A DNA stretch of 64,000 nucleotides from Fenollaria timonensis (GTDB taxonomy: Bacteria > Bacillota > Clostridia > Tissierellales > Peptoniphilaceae), in NCBI RefSeq assembly GCF_001457835.1, contig NZ_LN898230.1, positions 389,600-453,599 of the forward strand, written 5' to 3'. The notes beneath the pieces are model-generated. The model was not told the DNA's origin. It made no database searches and saw only the letters and a program-made list of their open reading frames with translations. A program made the position numbers and the translations under genes. Shown one piece after another: positions 21,415 to 31,178 of the stretch; within the stretch, counting starts at the first letter, position 1; the number at the start of each line of letters is the position of its first letter.

Positions 21415-23802
21415 ATGAGAAGAAAATATTCATTTATTGCGTGTATTATGGTCTTGGCAGCCATCTACACCTATTATTTCAATATCAATAGCTACATCTT
21501 ATTAAGCCTGGGCATCATTTTGGGGATAAGTCTTTTTACTAAAAAACGCGTGAGGCTTTATTTGCTTTTGTCTGTGACAATATTTTTCGTGACAGCTATT
21601 TACACGAATTATAGGAGGCAAAGCGTTTTTAAAAATTACAAAAATGAAGAAAAAGAATACATATTAAGAGTCGAAAATATCAAGGAATACGAAGGATATT
21701 CTACTTTTATTGCCTCTGTCAAAAATCTAGGCGGCAATACTTTCAACGAAAAGTTCAAAGCATATTACAATGGCAGAGAGTCTTTAAATAATTTTGATAC
21801 GATTAAAGTAAGCGCTAAGCTTGAAGATATAAGGATAAATGCGAATCCAAATCTTTTCAACGAGAAGATCTATTATTTAACGAAGAACGTTAAGTATAAG
21901 ATAAAGTTTAAGGACTTCGAGAAAGTGGCTTGGAAAATGTCTTTTGCGGAGAAAATGAATCTTGCTTTTGAGAAAAAGCTTGATGCGCTCACTCAAAACA
22001 CTATGAGGATGAGTAATGCAAATTTCCTAAAGGCGATATTCATGTCAAACACAAATTACTTGGATGAAGATGAGCTGAGTACATATAGGTCAGTTGGCCT
22101 AGGTCACTTGCTTGCTGTTTCAGGTCTACACGTTTCGCTGATTAGTTTTGCGATAATTTTTATACTCGTGGGACTTGGTTTATCGAAGAGAAGGGCGAGC
22201 GCCACATGTATAATCTTTCTACTTATATATGGCGCGGTGATTAATTACCCCGTATCCTTCTTAAGAGCGTTGATACTATTTATCGCGCTTGACCTAGCCT
22301 TTGTCTACAATATAAATATTGAGCGCGTCGAAATCATCTCCATCGCGCTAATTATAACGCTTTTAATTAATCCATACTATGTATTTTCGGTATCGCTTCA
22401 CCTTTCTTATGGAGCAGCCTATGCGATAGAAATACTTTTTAGAAGACTTAAAAAGCTTGGCGATAAGAAAAATAAAACGCAGGAGGTCATGCTCTTTGTT
22501 CTTGCTATTAACCTAGTTTTAGCGCCTATACAGCTATATACCTTTCATGAATTTAATTTCATTTCGCTGCTTACAAACCTAATTTTGCTTCCGATATACT
22601 CCGCGATAATCACAGCAAGCTTTGTAATACTCTTACTTTCACTCATTATAAGCAAAGTCGGAATCTTGTTTATGGTGGTCGACTACATTCTCAGCGGCCT
22701 TTACAAAATTTTATATTTAATCTCAAGTGTAGATATCTTAAAAGTTTCTCTATACAATCAAGACGCGCTTATCATCGCGTATTTCACCTTGCTCGTTGCC
22801 TTTTACTTTGCGAACAATTTTAGCTATATGAAGACAAGGCTTGTTAAATTCATGCTTATGGCGATGGCTGTGGTCACATTTGCATCTAGCGTCATCTATA
22901 TCACTAGTAGAAAGCACTACGACACGCTCAATATGATTAGCATAGGTCAAGAGGAAGCAATGCTTTTAGATATAAACAAGAAGAAGATTCTGGTCGATAC
23001 TGGTGGCGACATCATGGGCTCGTCCCTTTCATACGATAGAACGCTTAGAGAAGTCCTTAAGAACGCCGGGGCCGACAGCCTTGACATAGTTTTTATCTCG
23101 CACTTTGACAGCGACCACGCGGGCAACCTTGACTATCTACTTTATGAATTTGATATTAAGAACATCTGTTTTTATAAGGACATTGCTCCTTCATATATCA
23201 AGGCAAAAATTATTGACAGGGGAATTAATTACATCGACCCAGATGTTGTTAATGGCATTGATCTTTGTAAAAATAATTACATTAAGATTATTCATAGAGA
23301 TGTAAGTTTAAATAGCAACAACAGCTCACTTGTATTTGAGCTAGATGCGCGTGGTACAAAAGTTTTATTTACAGGCGACATCGAGAGAGAAGCCGAAGAT
23401 TATTACATTGACAAAGTAGATAAGATTGATATATTAAAAGTCGCTCATCACGGTTCTAAAACTAGTTCATCAATGAATTTCCTTGAAAAGACTAGGCCAA
23501 GAGACGCAATCAGCTCACAAGGCCTGAATAACAGTTATGGCCATCCGCATGAAGAGACCCTTGAAAACTTCAAAGCTATTGGCACGAAGTTTTACAGAAC
23601 CGATAAGCAAGGCATGATTAGCGTCATCTTCAAGGACGGCGGCTACGAGATTGAAACTTTTTACAAGGAATATTACAGGCATCTTGATTATATGAAAAAA
23701 TACATTTTCTTATTGACCTTGCTATCTATAATATTTTCCTATATAATAAGTATAGTCATTGATGACTACAAAAAGTATGGAGACATGATTAATGAACTAT
23801 AG
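21415..23802 (+). CDS. comEC: DNA internalization competence protein ComEC/Rec2
   Basis: Membrane channel that takes single-stranded DNA across the cytoplasmic membrane during transformation. Order: N-terminal membrane helices and an OB-like DUF4131 region (to about residue 170), the Competence multi-helix domain (about 190-480), and a metallo-beta-lactamase-like domain with HFDSDHAGN at residues 563-571. One additional hydrophobic helix sits near the C-terminus (KKYIFLLTLLSIIFSYIISI). ATG 21415 with AGGATC upstream is preferred over an in-frame TTG at 21379. Its 3' end overlaps holA by 11 nt, a common comEC-holA linkage. Its presence suggests a capacity for natural transformation, although no other competence genes are in the window. 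Confidence 0.95.
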   Translation: MRRKYSFIACIMVLAAIYTYYFNINSYILLSLGIILGISLFTKKRVRLYLLLSVTIFFVTAIYTNYRRQSVFKNYKNEEKEYILRVENIKEYEGYSTFIASVKNLGGNTFNEKFKAYYNGRESLNNFDTIKVSAKLEDIRINANPNLFNEKIYYLTKNVKYKIKFKDFEKVAWKMSFAEKMNLAFEKKLDALTQNTMRMSNANFLKAIFMSNTNYLDEDELSTYRSVGLGHLLAVSGLHVSLISFAIIFILVGLGLSKRRASATCIIFLLIYGAVINYPVSFLRALILFIALDLAFVYNINIERVEIISIALIITLLINPYYVFSVSLHLSYGAAYAIEILFRRLKKLGDKKNKTQEVMLFVLAINLVLAPIQLYTFHEFNFISLLTNLILLPIYSAIITASFVILLLSLIISKVGILFMVVDYILSGLYKILYLISSVDILKVSLYNQDALIIAYFTLLVAFYFANNFSYMKTRLVKFMLMAMAVVTFASSVIYITSRKHYDTLNMISIGQEEAMLLDINKKKILVDTGGDIMGSSLSYDRTLREVLKNAGADSLDIVFISHFDSDHAGNLDYLLYEFDIKNICFYKDIAPSYIKAKIIDRGINYIDPDVVNGIDLCKNNYIKIIHRDVSLNSNNSSLVFELDARGTKVLFTGDIEREAEDYYIDKVDKIDILKVAHHGSKTSSSMNFLEKTRPRDAISSQGLNNSYGHPHEETLENFKAIGTKFYRTDKQGMISVIFKDGGYEIETFYKEYYRHLDYMKKYIFLLTLLSIIFSYIISIVIDDYKKYGDMINEL

Positions 23803-24805
23803 AAATTTTTTAAATGAAGTAAAAATGAATAATGTAAGTGGCGCTTATCTTTTCAAGGGCATAGAGTGCTACCTCATGGACAAGACCTTGGACGCGCTGA
23901 TAAATACTTATCTTGACAGCAATCAAAAGCTTATGAACCTTGCAGATCTTAAGTACTCAGAGAATTTGATTAAAGATATTAAAAGTAATATCACTATGCT
24001 TCCACTTATGGCAGAGAAAAAAATCACAGTTGTGAGAAAGGCAAATGAGAGTATCAAAGCGCTTAACGATGAAGACTTACTTGATGAGCTTGGGAAGATG
24101 CCTGAGACGAGCATAATCATATTTATGGATGAGGACGATAGTATAAAAAAGACGCTTAAATTTTACAAGCACTTCAAGAAAAATGACCACATAGTGAGTT
24201 TTGATAAGGAAAAGATAGAGGACCTAGTCAAGTGGACGTCGCGCAAATTTAATGAGCTGGGCGTAGAAGCAGGCTTTGCTGAAGCAAGATTCTTGATTGA
24301 TAGACTCGGATTTTATAGTGATGATAGCGTTAATATGTATAGCCTTGAATCAGAAGTGGAGAAGCTTGCAAGCTACATAGGCAAGGGCAGATTAACGCGC
24401 GGTGCAATTGAAAAAGTTGTTAAGGAAAATACCATTGACAATATCTTTGCCATGATAGATGCAATCAATAAGAAAAATACAAAGGCGGCACTCAATGAGT
24501 ACGAAAAGCTCCTGACAAATGGCGAAGCAGATATAAAAACCTCGTATATGATATTTAGAAACCTTAGACTTCTTTTAGAACTAAAAATTTGCGATATAGA
24601 GAAAAAAGGTGAAGTAGAGAAAAAAGATCTCTTGAAGATATCGCCGTACGAGTACAAAAAGCTATCAAGCTTAGCATATTCATATGATTATAAGTTTTTG
24701 CTAAACTTTATGAATGAGCTTAAAGATTTAGATATAAGCTTGAAAAACACAAGCAAAGACAGCAGCATGATGATAAAAAACTTAATATATAAGATGACAG
24801 AGTAA
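23792..24805 (+). CDS. holA: DNA polymerase III subunit delta
   Basis: Clamp-loader delta subunit that opens the beta clamp. The 337-residue length is usual. The sequence shows the delta-type pattern: an N-terminal GAYLFKGIECYLMDKTLDAL start, an AAA+-like core lacking a functional P-loop, and a helical C-terminal domain containing NLRLLLELK and KISPYEYKKLSSLAYSY. It overlaps comEC by 11 nt, so translation is coupled. A terminator follows 12 nt after its stop, closing the comEC-holA transcript. Confidence 0.93.
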   Translation: MNYRNFLNEVKMNNVSGAYLFKGIECYLMDKTLDALINTYLDSNQKLMNLADLKYSENLIKDIKSNITMLPLMAEKKITVVRKANESIKALNDEDLLDELGKMPETSIIIFMDEDDSIKKTLKFYKHFKKNDHIVSFDKEKIEDLVKWTSRKFNELGVEAGFAEARFLIDRLGFYSDDSVNMYSLESEVEKLASYIGKGRLTRGAIEKVVKENTIDNIFAMIDAINKKNTKAALNEYEKLLTNGEADIKTSYMIFRNLRLLLELKICDIEKKGEVEKKDLLKISPYEYKKLSSLAYSYDYKFLLNFMNELKDLDISLKNTSKDSSMMIKNLIYKMTE

Positions 24806-24816
24806 TTTGTTTAAGG

Positions 24817-24840
24817 AAGAGGGCTTAGGCTCTCTTTTTT
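24817..24840 (+). terminator. Terminator after holA
   Basis: An 8-bp stem (24817-24824 with 24829-24836, one G.U pair) with a TTAG loop and T residues to 24840. The following 195 bp to 25035 are very AT-rich with no gene and presumably hold the surface-operon promoter, which I cannot pin down. Confidence 0.85.
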
Positions 24841-25035
24841 TATAGGTTTAAATTATTATAAAAGATAATGTAAACATTGTATGAAAGTATTAGTATTCTT
24901 TATAGAAAAGACTATTTTATATTATAAAACTTTATACATTCATATATTTTTTAAAAAATAAAGATTTTATATTACAATTGTGTTACAATATCTATTGTAA
25001 AATGACAATAATTATTATATTTAAAGGAGGAAAAT

Positions 25036-28000
25036 ATGAAAAATAAATCGTTAAGATTAATTACATTTATTTTAGCTTTCATTATGCTATTTACAAGTTC
25101 TACAGAACTATTAGCAATGAGCTTTAAAGATACTAATGATTCATGGGCAAAAGATTACATATCTTGGTGCGCTGACAATGGTATCATTAGTGGATATACA
25201 GATGGAAGCTTTAAACCAAATAATAAGATAACAAGGGCAGAGTTTGCAACAATGCTTGCTAAATCTATAAAAAAAGAGGCATCTAGTATTGTTGACATTA
25301 ATTATGAAGATGTTAAGCCAAAAGATTGGTACTATGCGCCTGTAAGAAAGCTAGTCTCTTTTGGCATACTTGATAACAAAGGAAAGTTTTACCCAAACAA
25401 GCTAATAACAAGGGAACTTGCAATTAAGTGGCTAGCATCTACTATTGACTACAAGACTAAGCTTTCTTTAATCAATAACTATAGCGATGAGAAAGACATT
25501 GTCAATAAAGAAGCATTTGAAAAACTATTGGAGCTTAATATTCTAAGTGGATATCCAAACAAAACATTAAGACCAAAGAATTTAATTACTAGAGCAGAAG
25601 CAGCAAAATTATTCTATACTTATATGAGTATAGTAAATGAAAAAGGAATATTATTAGATATTCTTAAAAATGATATTGATACAGATAAAAGCGATAAGAA
25701 TGAGGACAAAGATAAAAAATCGGACGCTGATAATAAGATTAATTACCCTGAAATTCCATACAGACCGCATAGACCTACAGATGATTGGGACGATAATCAA
25801 GACGACGCTAAACCATCTACTCCAAAGAAACGTTTTAATTTAAACATAAATTCAACAGATGATTATACAGTAGAGATAACACCTGCGTCTATTGATGGGA
25901 AATATGAGGAAGGACAAGTTATAAATGTAAAGATAAGTTTAAAGAATGATAAAAAGCAAATTAAGCAAGTACTTATCAATGGAAATAACATAGCAAGTGT
26001 CAATGGAACTTACTCGTTTATTATGCCTAGCGAAGAAAGTAGCTTGGATGTTGTTTTAGAGAACAAGCCTATAGAACAAAAAGACGATTTAACAATTGAC
26101 TTTGAAGATGAAGATGAAGAAGTGAAAATAAAAAGAAACACTAAATTAAAATTTAAAGCTGACACAAAAGATCCTGAGGCAAAAGAGATCAATTTAAGAT
26201 TGAATAGAGAAAGCGATACGCATTTAATATATTTAAATACTTATCCAATAGATTCTAAAACTAGTTCAATAAATGATATTGATTTTGTTGTACCAGATTA
26301 TCTTGAACCAGGCAGGTATATATTGTCTGTTAAATCTGGAAAACCTGAATCTAAGATTCAAACAAAGATTATCATTGTTGAAGATAATTTTGAAAAAGTT
26401 GAAAGTATTGAAGCTTTAGGCGACATAATTGTTACACAAGGAGATGATATAGTTCTTCCTCAATATGTCAATGCTAAATTTAGTGACGGAAGTACAAGAT
26501 CGCTTAAGATAAATTGGAACTTACCAGATAGTTTTGAAAATGCTGGTGAATACAATATAGTAGGACATGTTGATTCTTATAATAAAGATATACAAATAAA
26601 AGTTATTGTAAATAAGAAACGTGCTAAATTAGAGTCGATACTTCCTATAAAAGATATGACAATTGTAAAGGGAGCTAGTATAAATCTACCTAAATTTATA
26701 AAAGTTAAGATGGATGACGGCAGTAAAGAGGAAAGAACAGCATATTGGAATGAGATTAATTTTACAAGTGATAAGATTGGAAATTATTCAATTGATGGAT
26801 ATATCTTAACAGATGAAGCTGATTTAAGCTCTAAGAAACTTCCAATCAAGATTAATATAATTGTTAAAGACAGTGAGCCTTTTGAAGCACATATTGCTTT
26901 GTTTAAAGATCGTAAATATTATTACCCTTTCCAAAAAGATGCTATGCTAGGAAGTAAAAATGCGAGTGGTAACGCTCCAATAGAAGGAGATTATGCTTTA
27001 CTTATAAGTTTGAAAGATGCCAATAGCAAGATAGATGCTGTAAAGATTTATCCTGAAGATCCTTCTTTGAATATGACAGTTAGAACGTATGGTTCTATCT
27101 CATTTATAGATAAAAGTGCATTTTTCATGAGCCAGTTAAAGCCAATAAAGACTAAGATAATTGCTGACATAACTATAGATGGAGAGCAATACACAAAAAC
27201 TATTGACTTTGTAGCTGGAAACGGATTTAAAAAAGAAGCCGTTGCAATAAAAGAGGACTTAAATTTTACTTATCCTCAAGGTAAGCTTAACTTACAAGAC
27301 AGTGTAGTAGCGCTATATAACGATGGTACAGAGGGCAAATCAAGTATAACTTGGGATTTAACTAATGTAGATAAGAATATTATTGGAACATATGATATCA
27401 CAGGTACCTTAGCTAGTGGCTTAGTAGTTAAGGCAAAATTGAATATAATTGAGTATAAAGATATCAATCTTACTTTTAACCAAGCAGGTACAGTAACCAT
27501 AAAACAAAATGAATATATTATGCCAAATAAAGAATTAACACTCAGTGTAGATGGCGTTATGGCAGATGAAGTTAAGTCCATAGAAATACTCTCTGATAAT
27601 GATAAAGTAGTCAAGATAGAAAGTTACGATAATAAATTTGATGGAAGCAATATAAAAATTAAAGCTAAAGCAGTTGGAATTGGTAACGCTACAATAACAT
27701 GTAAGCTTGTAACAACAAATGGACAAGAAGCTACACAAAAGCTAAATGTTATAGTAAATCCAATACGTGAGTTTAAAGCAGATGAATTTGCAGTTATAGC
27801 AAAAGATGGTGGACAAGAATATGGATTGAATAAAACAAAGATTAGGATTGTATCAAAATATGAAGATATTGAGCTATATGGCAAAGTTAATAATATTTTA
27901 TATAATACTGTAAAGATAAATACTTCTGAAGAAGCAGATGCATATAAGAAGTATAGTAGCTTAATAGGCACAAAGGTAAGTTTATCAGTTTATTTAGAAA

Positions 28001-28662
28001 GATATGGAAGCACTCCTCAAGCAAAATTAGATGGAGTAAAAGTAATTAAAGAAGGAGATCCATTCCCTTGGCAAGAAAGTGAAGTTAAGTTTAAAGCAGA
28101 AGACTTTTCATTAAGTTTTGATGACCAAGGTTGGGGCGGCATGCTTATGCTTAATTGTACTAATGCGGATGCTAATAAGATAAAAACTTTTGCCTTGTAT
28201 GATTCTACTGGAAAATCATTGTTTTATGATCCTGAGTTTGTTCCATTTGATGAAGGAGGCTTCATATCTACCGTTCCAGCTGATGGAACAGAATACACAT
28301 TAAAAGTATTTGCAGATGAAGATGGCAATTTATTATTATATGTAGGCAAAATTATATATGGAACTGAAGAAACAATTGACGGATTTAAAGCAGAAGACTT
28401 TTCATTAAGTTTTGATGACCAAGGTTGGGGCGGCATGCTTATGCTTAATTGTACTAATGCAGATGCTAATAAGATAAAAACTTTTGCCTTGTATGATTCT
28501 AGTGGAAATTCATTGTTTTATGATCCTGAGTTTGTTCCATTTGATGAAGGAGGGTTCATATCTACCGTTCCAGCTGATGGAATAGAATATACATTAAAAG
28601 TTTTTGCTGACGAAAAAGGACAAGACTTACTATACGAAGGTCCAATAAAATTTACAAAATAA
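25036..28662 (+). CDS. SLH-domain cell-surface protein with Ig-like domains and C-terminal repeats
   Basis: Large exported protein of 1208 residues. A signal peptide (about residues 1-28) precedes three S-layer homology domains (about 30-78, 90-140 and 150-195; e.g. ITRAEFATMLAKS and LITRAEAAKLF), which bind the wall polymer. A charged, Pro-containing linker follows (about 210-265). Bacterial Ig-like domains come next: Big_4-like at about 455-525, 535-615 and 737-810, and a Big_2-like domain near 815-910. The C-terminus has three repeats starting with FKA(D/E)(E/D)F: a divergent one at 913-1018, then two near-identical copies at 1019-1116 and 1117-1208. AAAGGAGG precedes the ATG. It leads an operon with an LRR protein and a subtilase. 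Ligand or function is not known. Confidence 0.9.
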   Translation: MKNKSLRLITFILAFIMLFTSSTELLAMSFKDTNDSWAKDYISWCADNGIISGYTDGSFKPNNKITRAEFATMLAKSIKKEASSIVDINYEDVKPKDWYYAPVRKLVSFGILDNKGKFYPNKLITRELAIKWLASTIDYKTKLSLINNYSDEKDIVNKEAFEKLLELNILSGYPNKTLRPKNLITRAEAAKLFYTYMSIVNEKGILLDILKNDIDTDKSDKNEDKDKKSDADNKINYPEIPYRPHRPTDDWDDNQDDAKPSTPKKRFNLNINSTDDYTVEITPASIDGKYEEGQVINVKISLKNDKKQIKQVLINGNNIASVNGTYSFIMPSEESSLDVVLENKPIEQKDDLTIDFEDEDEEVKIKRNTKLKFKADTKDPEAKEINLRLNRESDTHLIYLNTYPIDSKTSSINDIDFVVPDYLEPGRYILSVKSGKPESKIQTKIIIVEDNFEKVESIEALGDIIVTQGDDIVLPQYVNAKFSDGSTRSLKINWNLPDSFENAGEYNIVGHVDSYNKDIQIKVIVNKKRAKLESILPIKDMTIVKGASINLPKFIKVKMDDGSKEERTAYWNEINFTSDKIGNYSIDGYILTDEADLSSKKLPIKINIIVKDSEPFEAHIALFKDRKYYYPFQKDAMLGSKNASGNAPIEGDYALLISLKDANSKIDAVKIYPEDPSLNMTVRTYGSISFIDKSAFFMSQLKPIKTKIIADITIDGEQYTKTIDFVAGNGFKKEAVAIKEDLNFTYPQGKLNLQDSVVALYNDGTEGKSSITWDLTNVDKNIIGTYDITGTLASGLVVKAKLNIIEYKDINLTFNQAGTVTIKQNEYIMPNKELTLSVDGVMADEVKSIEILSDNDKVVKIESYDNKFDGSNIKIKAKAVGIGNATITCKLVTTNGQEATQKLNVIVNPIREFKADEFAVIAKDGGQEYGLNKTKIRIVSKYEDIELYGKVNNILYNTVKINTSEEADAYKKYSSLIGTKVSLSVYLERYGSTPQAKLDGVKVIKEGDPFPWQESEVKFKAEDFSLSFDDQGWGGMLMLNCTNADANKIKTFALYDSTGKSLFYDPEFVPFDEGGFISTVPADGTEYTLKVFADEDGNLLLYVGKIIYGTEETIDGFKAEDFSLSFDDQGWGGMLMLNCTNADANKIKTFALYDSSGNSLFYDPEFVPFDEGGFISTVPADGIEYTLKVFADEKGQDLLYEGPIKFTK
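28090..28662 (+). repeat. Tandem 294-bp coding repeat, two copies
   Basis: Copy 1 (28090-28383) and copy 2 (28384-28662) are offset by exactly 294 bp (98 codons). Their first ~210 bases differ at only a handful of positions, many of them silent, and they diverge toward the end. A third, much more diverged unit begins at 27772. The near identity points to a recent duplication that could vary in number by recombination. Confidence 0.93.
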
Positions 28663-28673
28663 GGAGGTAGTCA

Positions 28674-31169
28674 ATGAAAAAGTTTATAAGTTTACTGCTT
28701 AGTATAGTTTTACTTATTTCATTTCAAGCTGGCGTCTTGGCGAGTAGCATTGATATAGAAGTAGACCCTAAGTACAAAGACTATATATCACTTACTGATA
28801 TACAAAAAACAGAATTTAACGTTAGCGGCCAAGAAGACGGCATTGATATATATGTAAAAGTTTTAGATAAAGATAATAAAGTCCTTAATTTTGCAAATTT
28901 TAAGGAAGATTTAAAAGACTCTTTAAAAAGTTTTACTGCATTTAATAAGATAAGTGCACTAAGCGCCGTGTTAGAAATAGCTGCGTATAAGGATGGCAAT
29001 CAAGTTTCTAATAAAGTAGAGCTGCCAATTAAGTTTGATCACTTTATGGGCAAGATTGACTATGTTAAGCCTGTTGAGCTAATTGTCAATGAAGGAGAAG
29101 AAATTAATTTACCTAATCAAGTAGAGGTTTTCTTGCTTAACGGAGTAGTAGCTAAGGCTGACGTTTCTTGGAACACAAACAATATGGACCTAACAAAAGT
29201 TGGTAAGCATGAGATATCTGGCAAGGTTGAAGGTTATGATGGAGCTGTTAAGCTAAATCTAATTGTTAAAGAAAAAGAAAAGATAGGGGAAGTTTTAAAA
29301 CCACAGCTTGTAATTATTAAGGGCGGAGAGCTTAAATTACCTGAAGATCTTTTGGTTAAGTACAATACTTCTAAATATGACTATAAAAAAGCTACTTGGA
29401 ATAAAGAAAACTTTGATTCAAATGAAGCCGGAGTAAAAAAGATATCATGTAAGCTAGAAGATTATGGCGTAGTTGAAATTAGCGTTTTAGTAGTAGATGA
29501 AGATGATACTATAAATTATGTGAATGATGAAGTCAAAGATATAATTAAATGTATAGACATAAACTCTTCACTAGATCAATCACAAATAGATTTATATTCC
29601 TCTAACTTGACTAACAACGATATGAGCGATTTAAAATATTTTAAAAACACAGAATCAATTCAAATATTTGCAGCTGGCTTTAAGCCCGATTTTAAAGGAA
29701 TATGTGGACTTGATAAGCTCAAAACTTTAAATCTTTTTTCAAATGATATGGAAGATATATCATCGATTGCTTATCTCGATACTGTAGAAGAGTTAAACTT
29801 GGGATTAAACAATATAAAAGACCTTAGCCCAATAAAGAACTTTAAAAACTTAAAGAAACTAAACTTAAATGGCAACTTTAACATTAAAGATATATCCGCT
29901 TTAGCAGATTTACCACTTGAAGAACTTGAAATTTCTAATGATACATTAAATAAAGTCGATTTATCACCGCTTTTAGGCAAAGACAAGTTAAAGCTTAATA
30001 AAAAAGCTATCAGTGAATATAATATAAAGCTTATAGAATTTAAAGACGGTTTTGCAAGTGTAGAAACGAGCGAAGATTATTACTATCCACCAAATAAGGT
30101 TAGAGTTGATGGCAAAATCGTTTCTGTTACATGGTCAGAGGATAAAGTTGATATGTCAAACGCACAAATGTATGATTTATCAGCTTTAGTAGATAATCAA
30201 AAAATAATTTTAAGAATTATAAAGAGAGGTTTTGTTGATAAAGTAGTTACTTTTGAAGATGAAATTGTTACTAAGGCTATTAGAAAAGCAATTGATAAGC
30301 CAAAGGGAGATATATTCCTATCGGATGTAATTAATTTAAAAGAGTTAGAGATAGTTGCACAAGGAGCACGTAGCTTAAAAGGCGTTGAAAACTTACAAAA
30401 TCTTGAAAAACTTGGTCTATATGCAAACAGAATAAGTGCTGGACAGTTACAGTATATCAAGAATCTTACAAAGTTGAAGTCATTAGACCTTGCAGAAAAC
30501 AAACTTATTGATATACCTAAAGGTTCTTTTAACAATCTTGTAAATCTTGAAGAGCTAGTACTAGATCATACTGGCATTAACACTCTTGATAAAGATATGA
30601 TGTCTAATTTAGTCAATTTAAGAGACTTATTGATAGAAGAGAACAATTTTACAAACCTAGACTTTCTAGAAGGAACAAGAAGTATTAAAAATATTATCTT
30701 TAGAGACAATAAAATAACGGACATAAGCGGGATAAGAAACAATAAAAATCTTGAGATGTTCTGGGGAACAAACAATTTAGTTAGTGATATATCGGTCTTA
30801 GAAGGACAAAAGGATTTAAACTACTTTAGTATGGCTAAAAATAAGATTTCTGATATAAGTCCACTTAAAGATTCTACTAAGTTAGAGAAGGTATATTTAG
30901 GACATAATAACATCACAAATATTGATGTGCTTAAAGGAAAAACATTCATTAATAATATGGAACTTAATAATAACAATATTAAAGATGTAAGTGCGCTTAA
31001 AGATTTAGTTAACTTAGAAAGATTATATTTAAATGATAATAAGATAAGTAGTTTTGAGCCATTAAAGGGATTAGTTAATCTAAGAGTATTATACTTAAAA
31101 CATAATGCTACATTAGATTATTCGCCACTTGATGGTATAATCAAAAAAATTAAGAGTAAGGATTTTTAG
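28674..31169 (+). CDS. Secreted leucine-rich-repeat protein with Ig-like domains
   Basis: Exported protein of 831 residues. A signal peptide (about 1-24, ending GVLAS) is followed by an unassigned region and two Big_4-like Ig domains (about 125-200 and 205-280; the same type as in the preceding SLH protein). It has two leucine-rich-repeat blocks of the SDS22/internalin kind (about 300-440 and 540-825), with repeats such as LKKLNLNGNFNIKDISAL and LERLYLNDNKISSFEPL. Each LRR block is preceded by a short capping region. No SLH, LPXTG or lipobox anchor is visible, so it is either released or held by a partner. AAGGAGGT precedes the ATG; 11 nt separate it from the SLH gene. Adhesion is a plausible but unproven role. 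Confidence 0.88.
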   Translation: MKKFISLLLSIVLLISFQAGVLASSIDIEVDPKYKDYISLTDIQKTEFNVSGQEDGIDIYVKVLDKDNKVLNFANFKEDLKDSLKSFTAFNKISALSAVLEIAAYKDGNQVSNKVELPIKFDHFMGKIDYVKPVELIVNEGEEINLPNQVEVFLLNGVVAKADVSWNTNNMDLTKVGKHEISGKVEGYDGAVKLNLIVKEKEKIGEVLKPQLVIIKGGELKLPEDLLVKYNTSKYDYKKATWNKENFDSNEAGVKKISCKLEDYGVVEISVLVVDEDDTINYVNDEVKDIIKCIDINSSLDQSQIDLYSSNLTNNDMSDLKYFKNTESIQIFAAGFKPDFKGICGLDKLKTLNLFSNDMEDISSIAYLDTVEELNLGLNNIKDLSPIKNFKNLKKLNLNGNFNIKDISALADLPLEELEISNDTLNKVDLSPLLGKDKLKLNKKAISEYNIKLIEFKDGFASVETSEDYYYPPNKVRVDGKIVSVTWSEDKVDMSNAQMYDLSALVDNQKIILRIIKRGFVDKVVTFEDEIVTKAIRKAIDKPKGDIFLSDVINLKELEIVAQGARSLKGVENLQNLEKLGLYANRISAGQLQYIKNLTKLKSLDLAENKLIDIPKGSFNNLVNLEELVLDHTGINTLDKDMMSNLVNLRDLLIEENNFTNLDFLEGTRSIKNIIFRDNKITDISGIRNNKNLEMFWGTNNLVSDISVLEGQKDLNYFSMAKNKISDISPLKDSTKLEKVYLGHNNITNIDVLKGKTFINNMELNNNNIKDVSALKDLVNLERLYLNDNKISSFEPLKGLVNLRVLYLKHNATLDYSPLDGIIKKIKSKDF

Positions 31170-31178
31170 GTGATTGAG

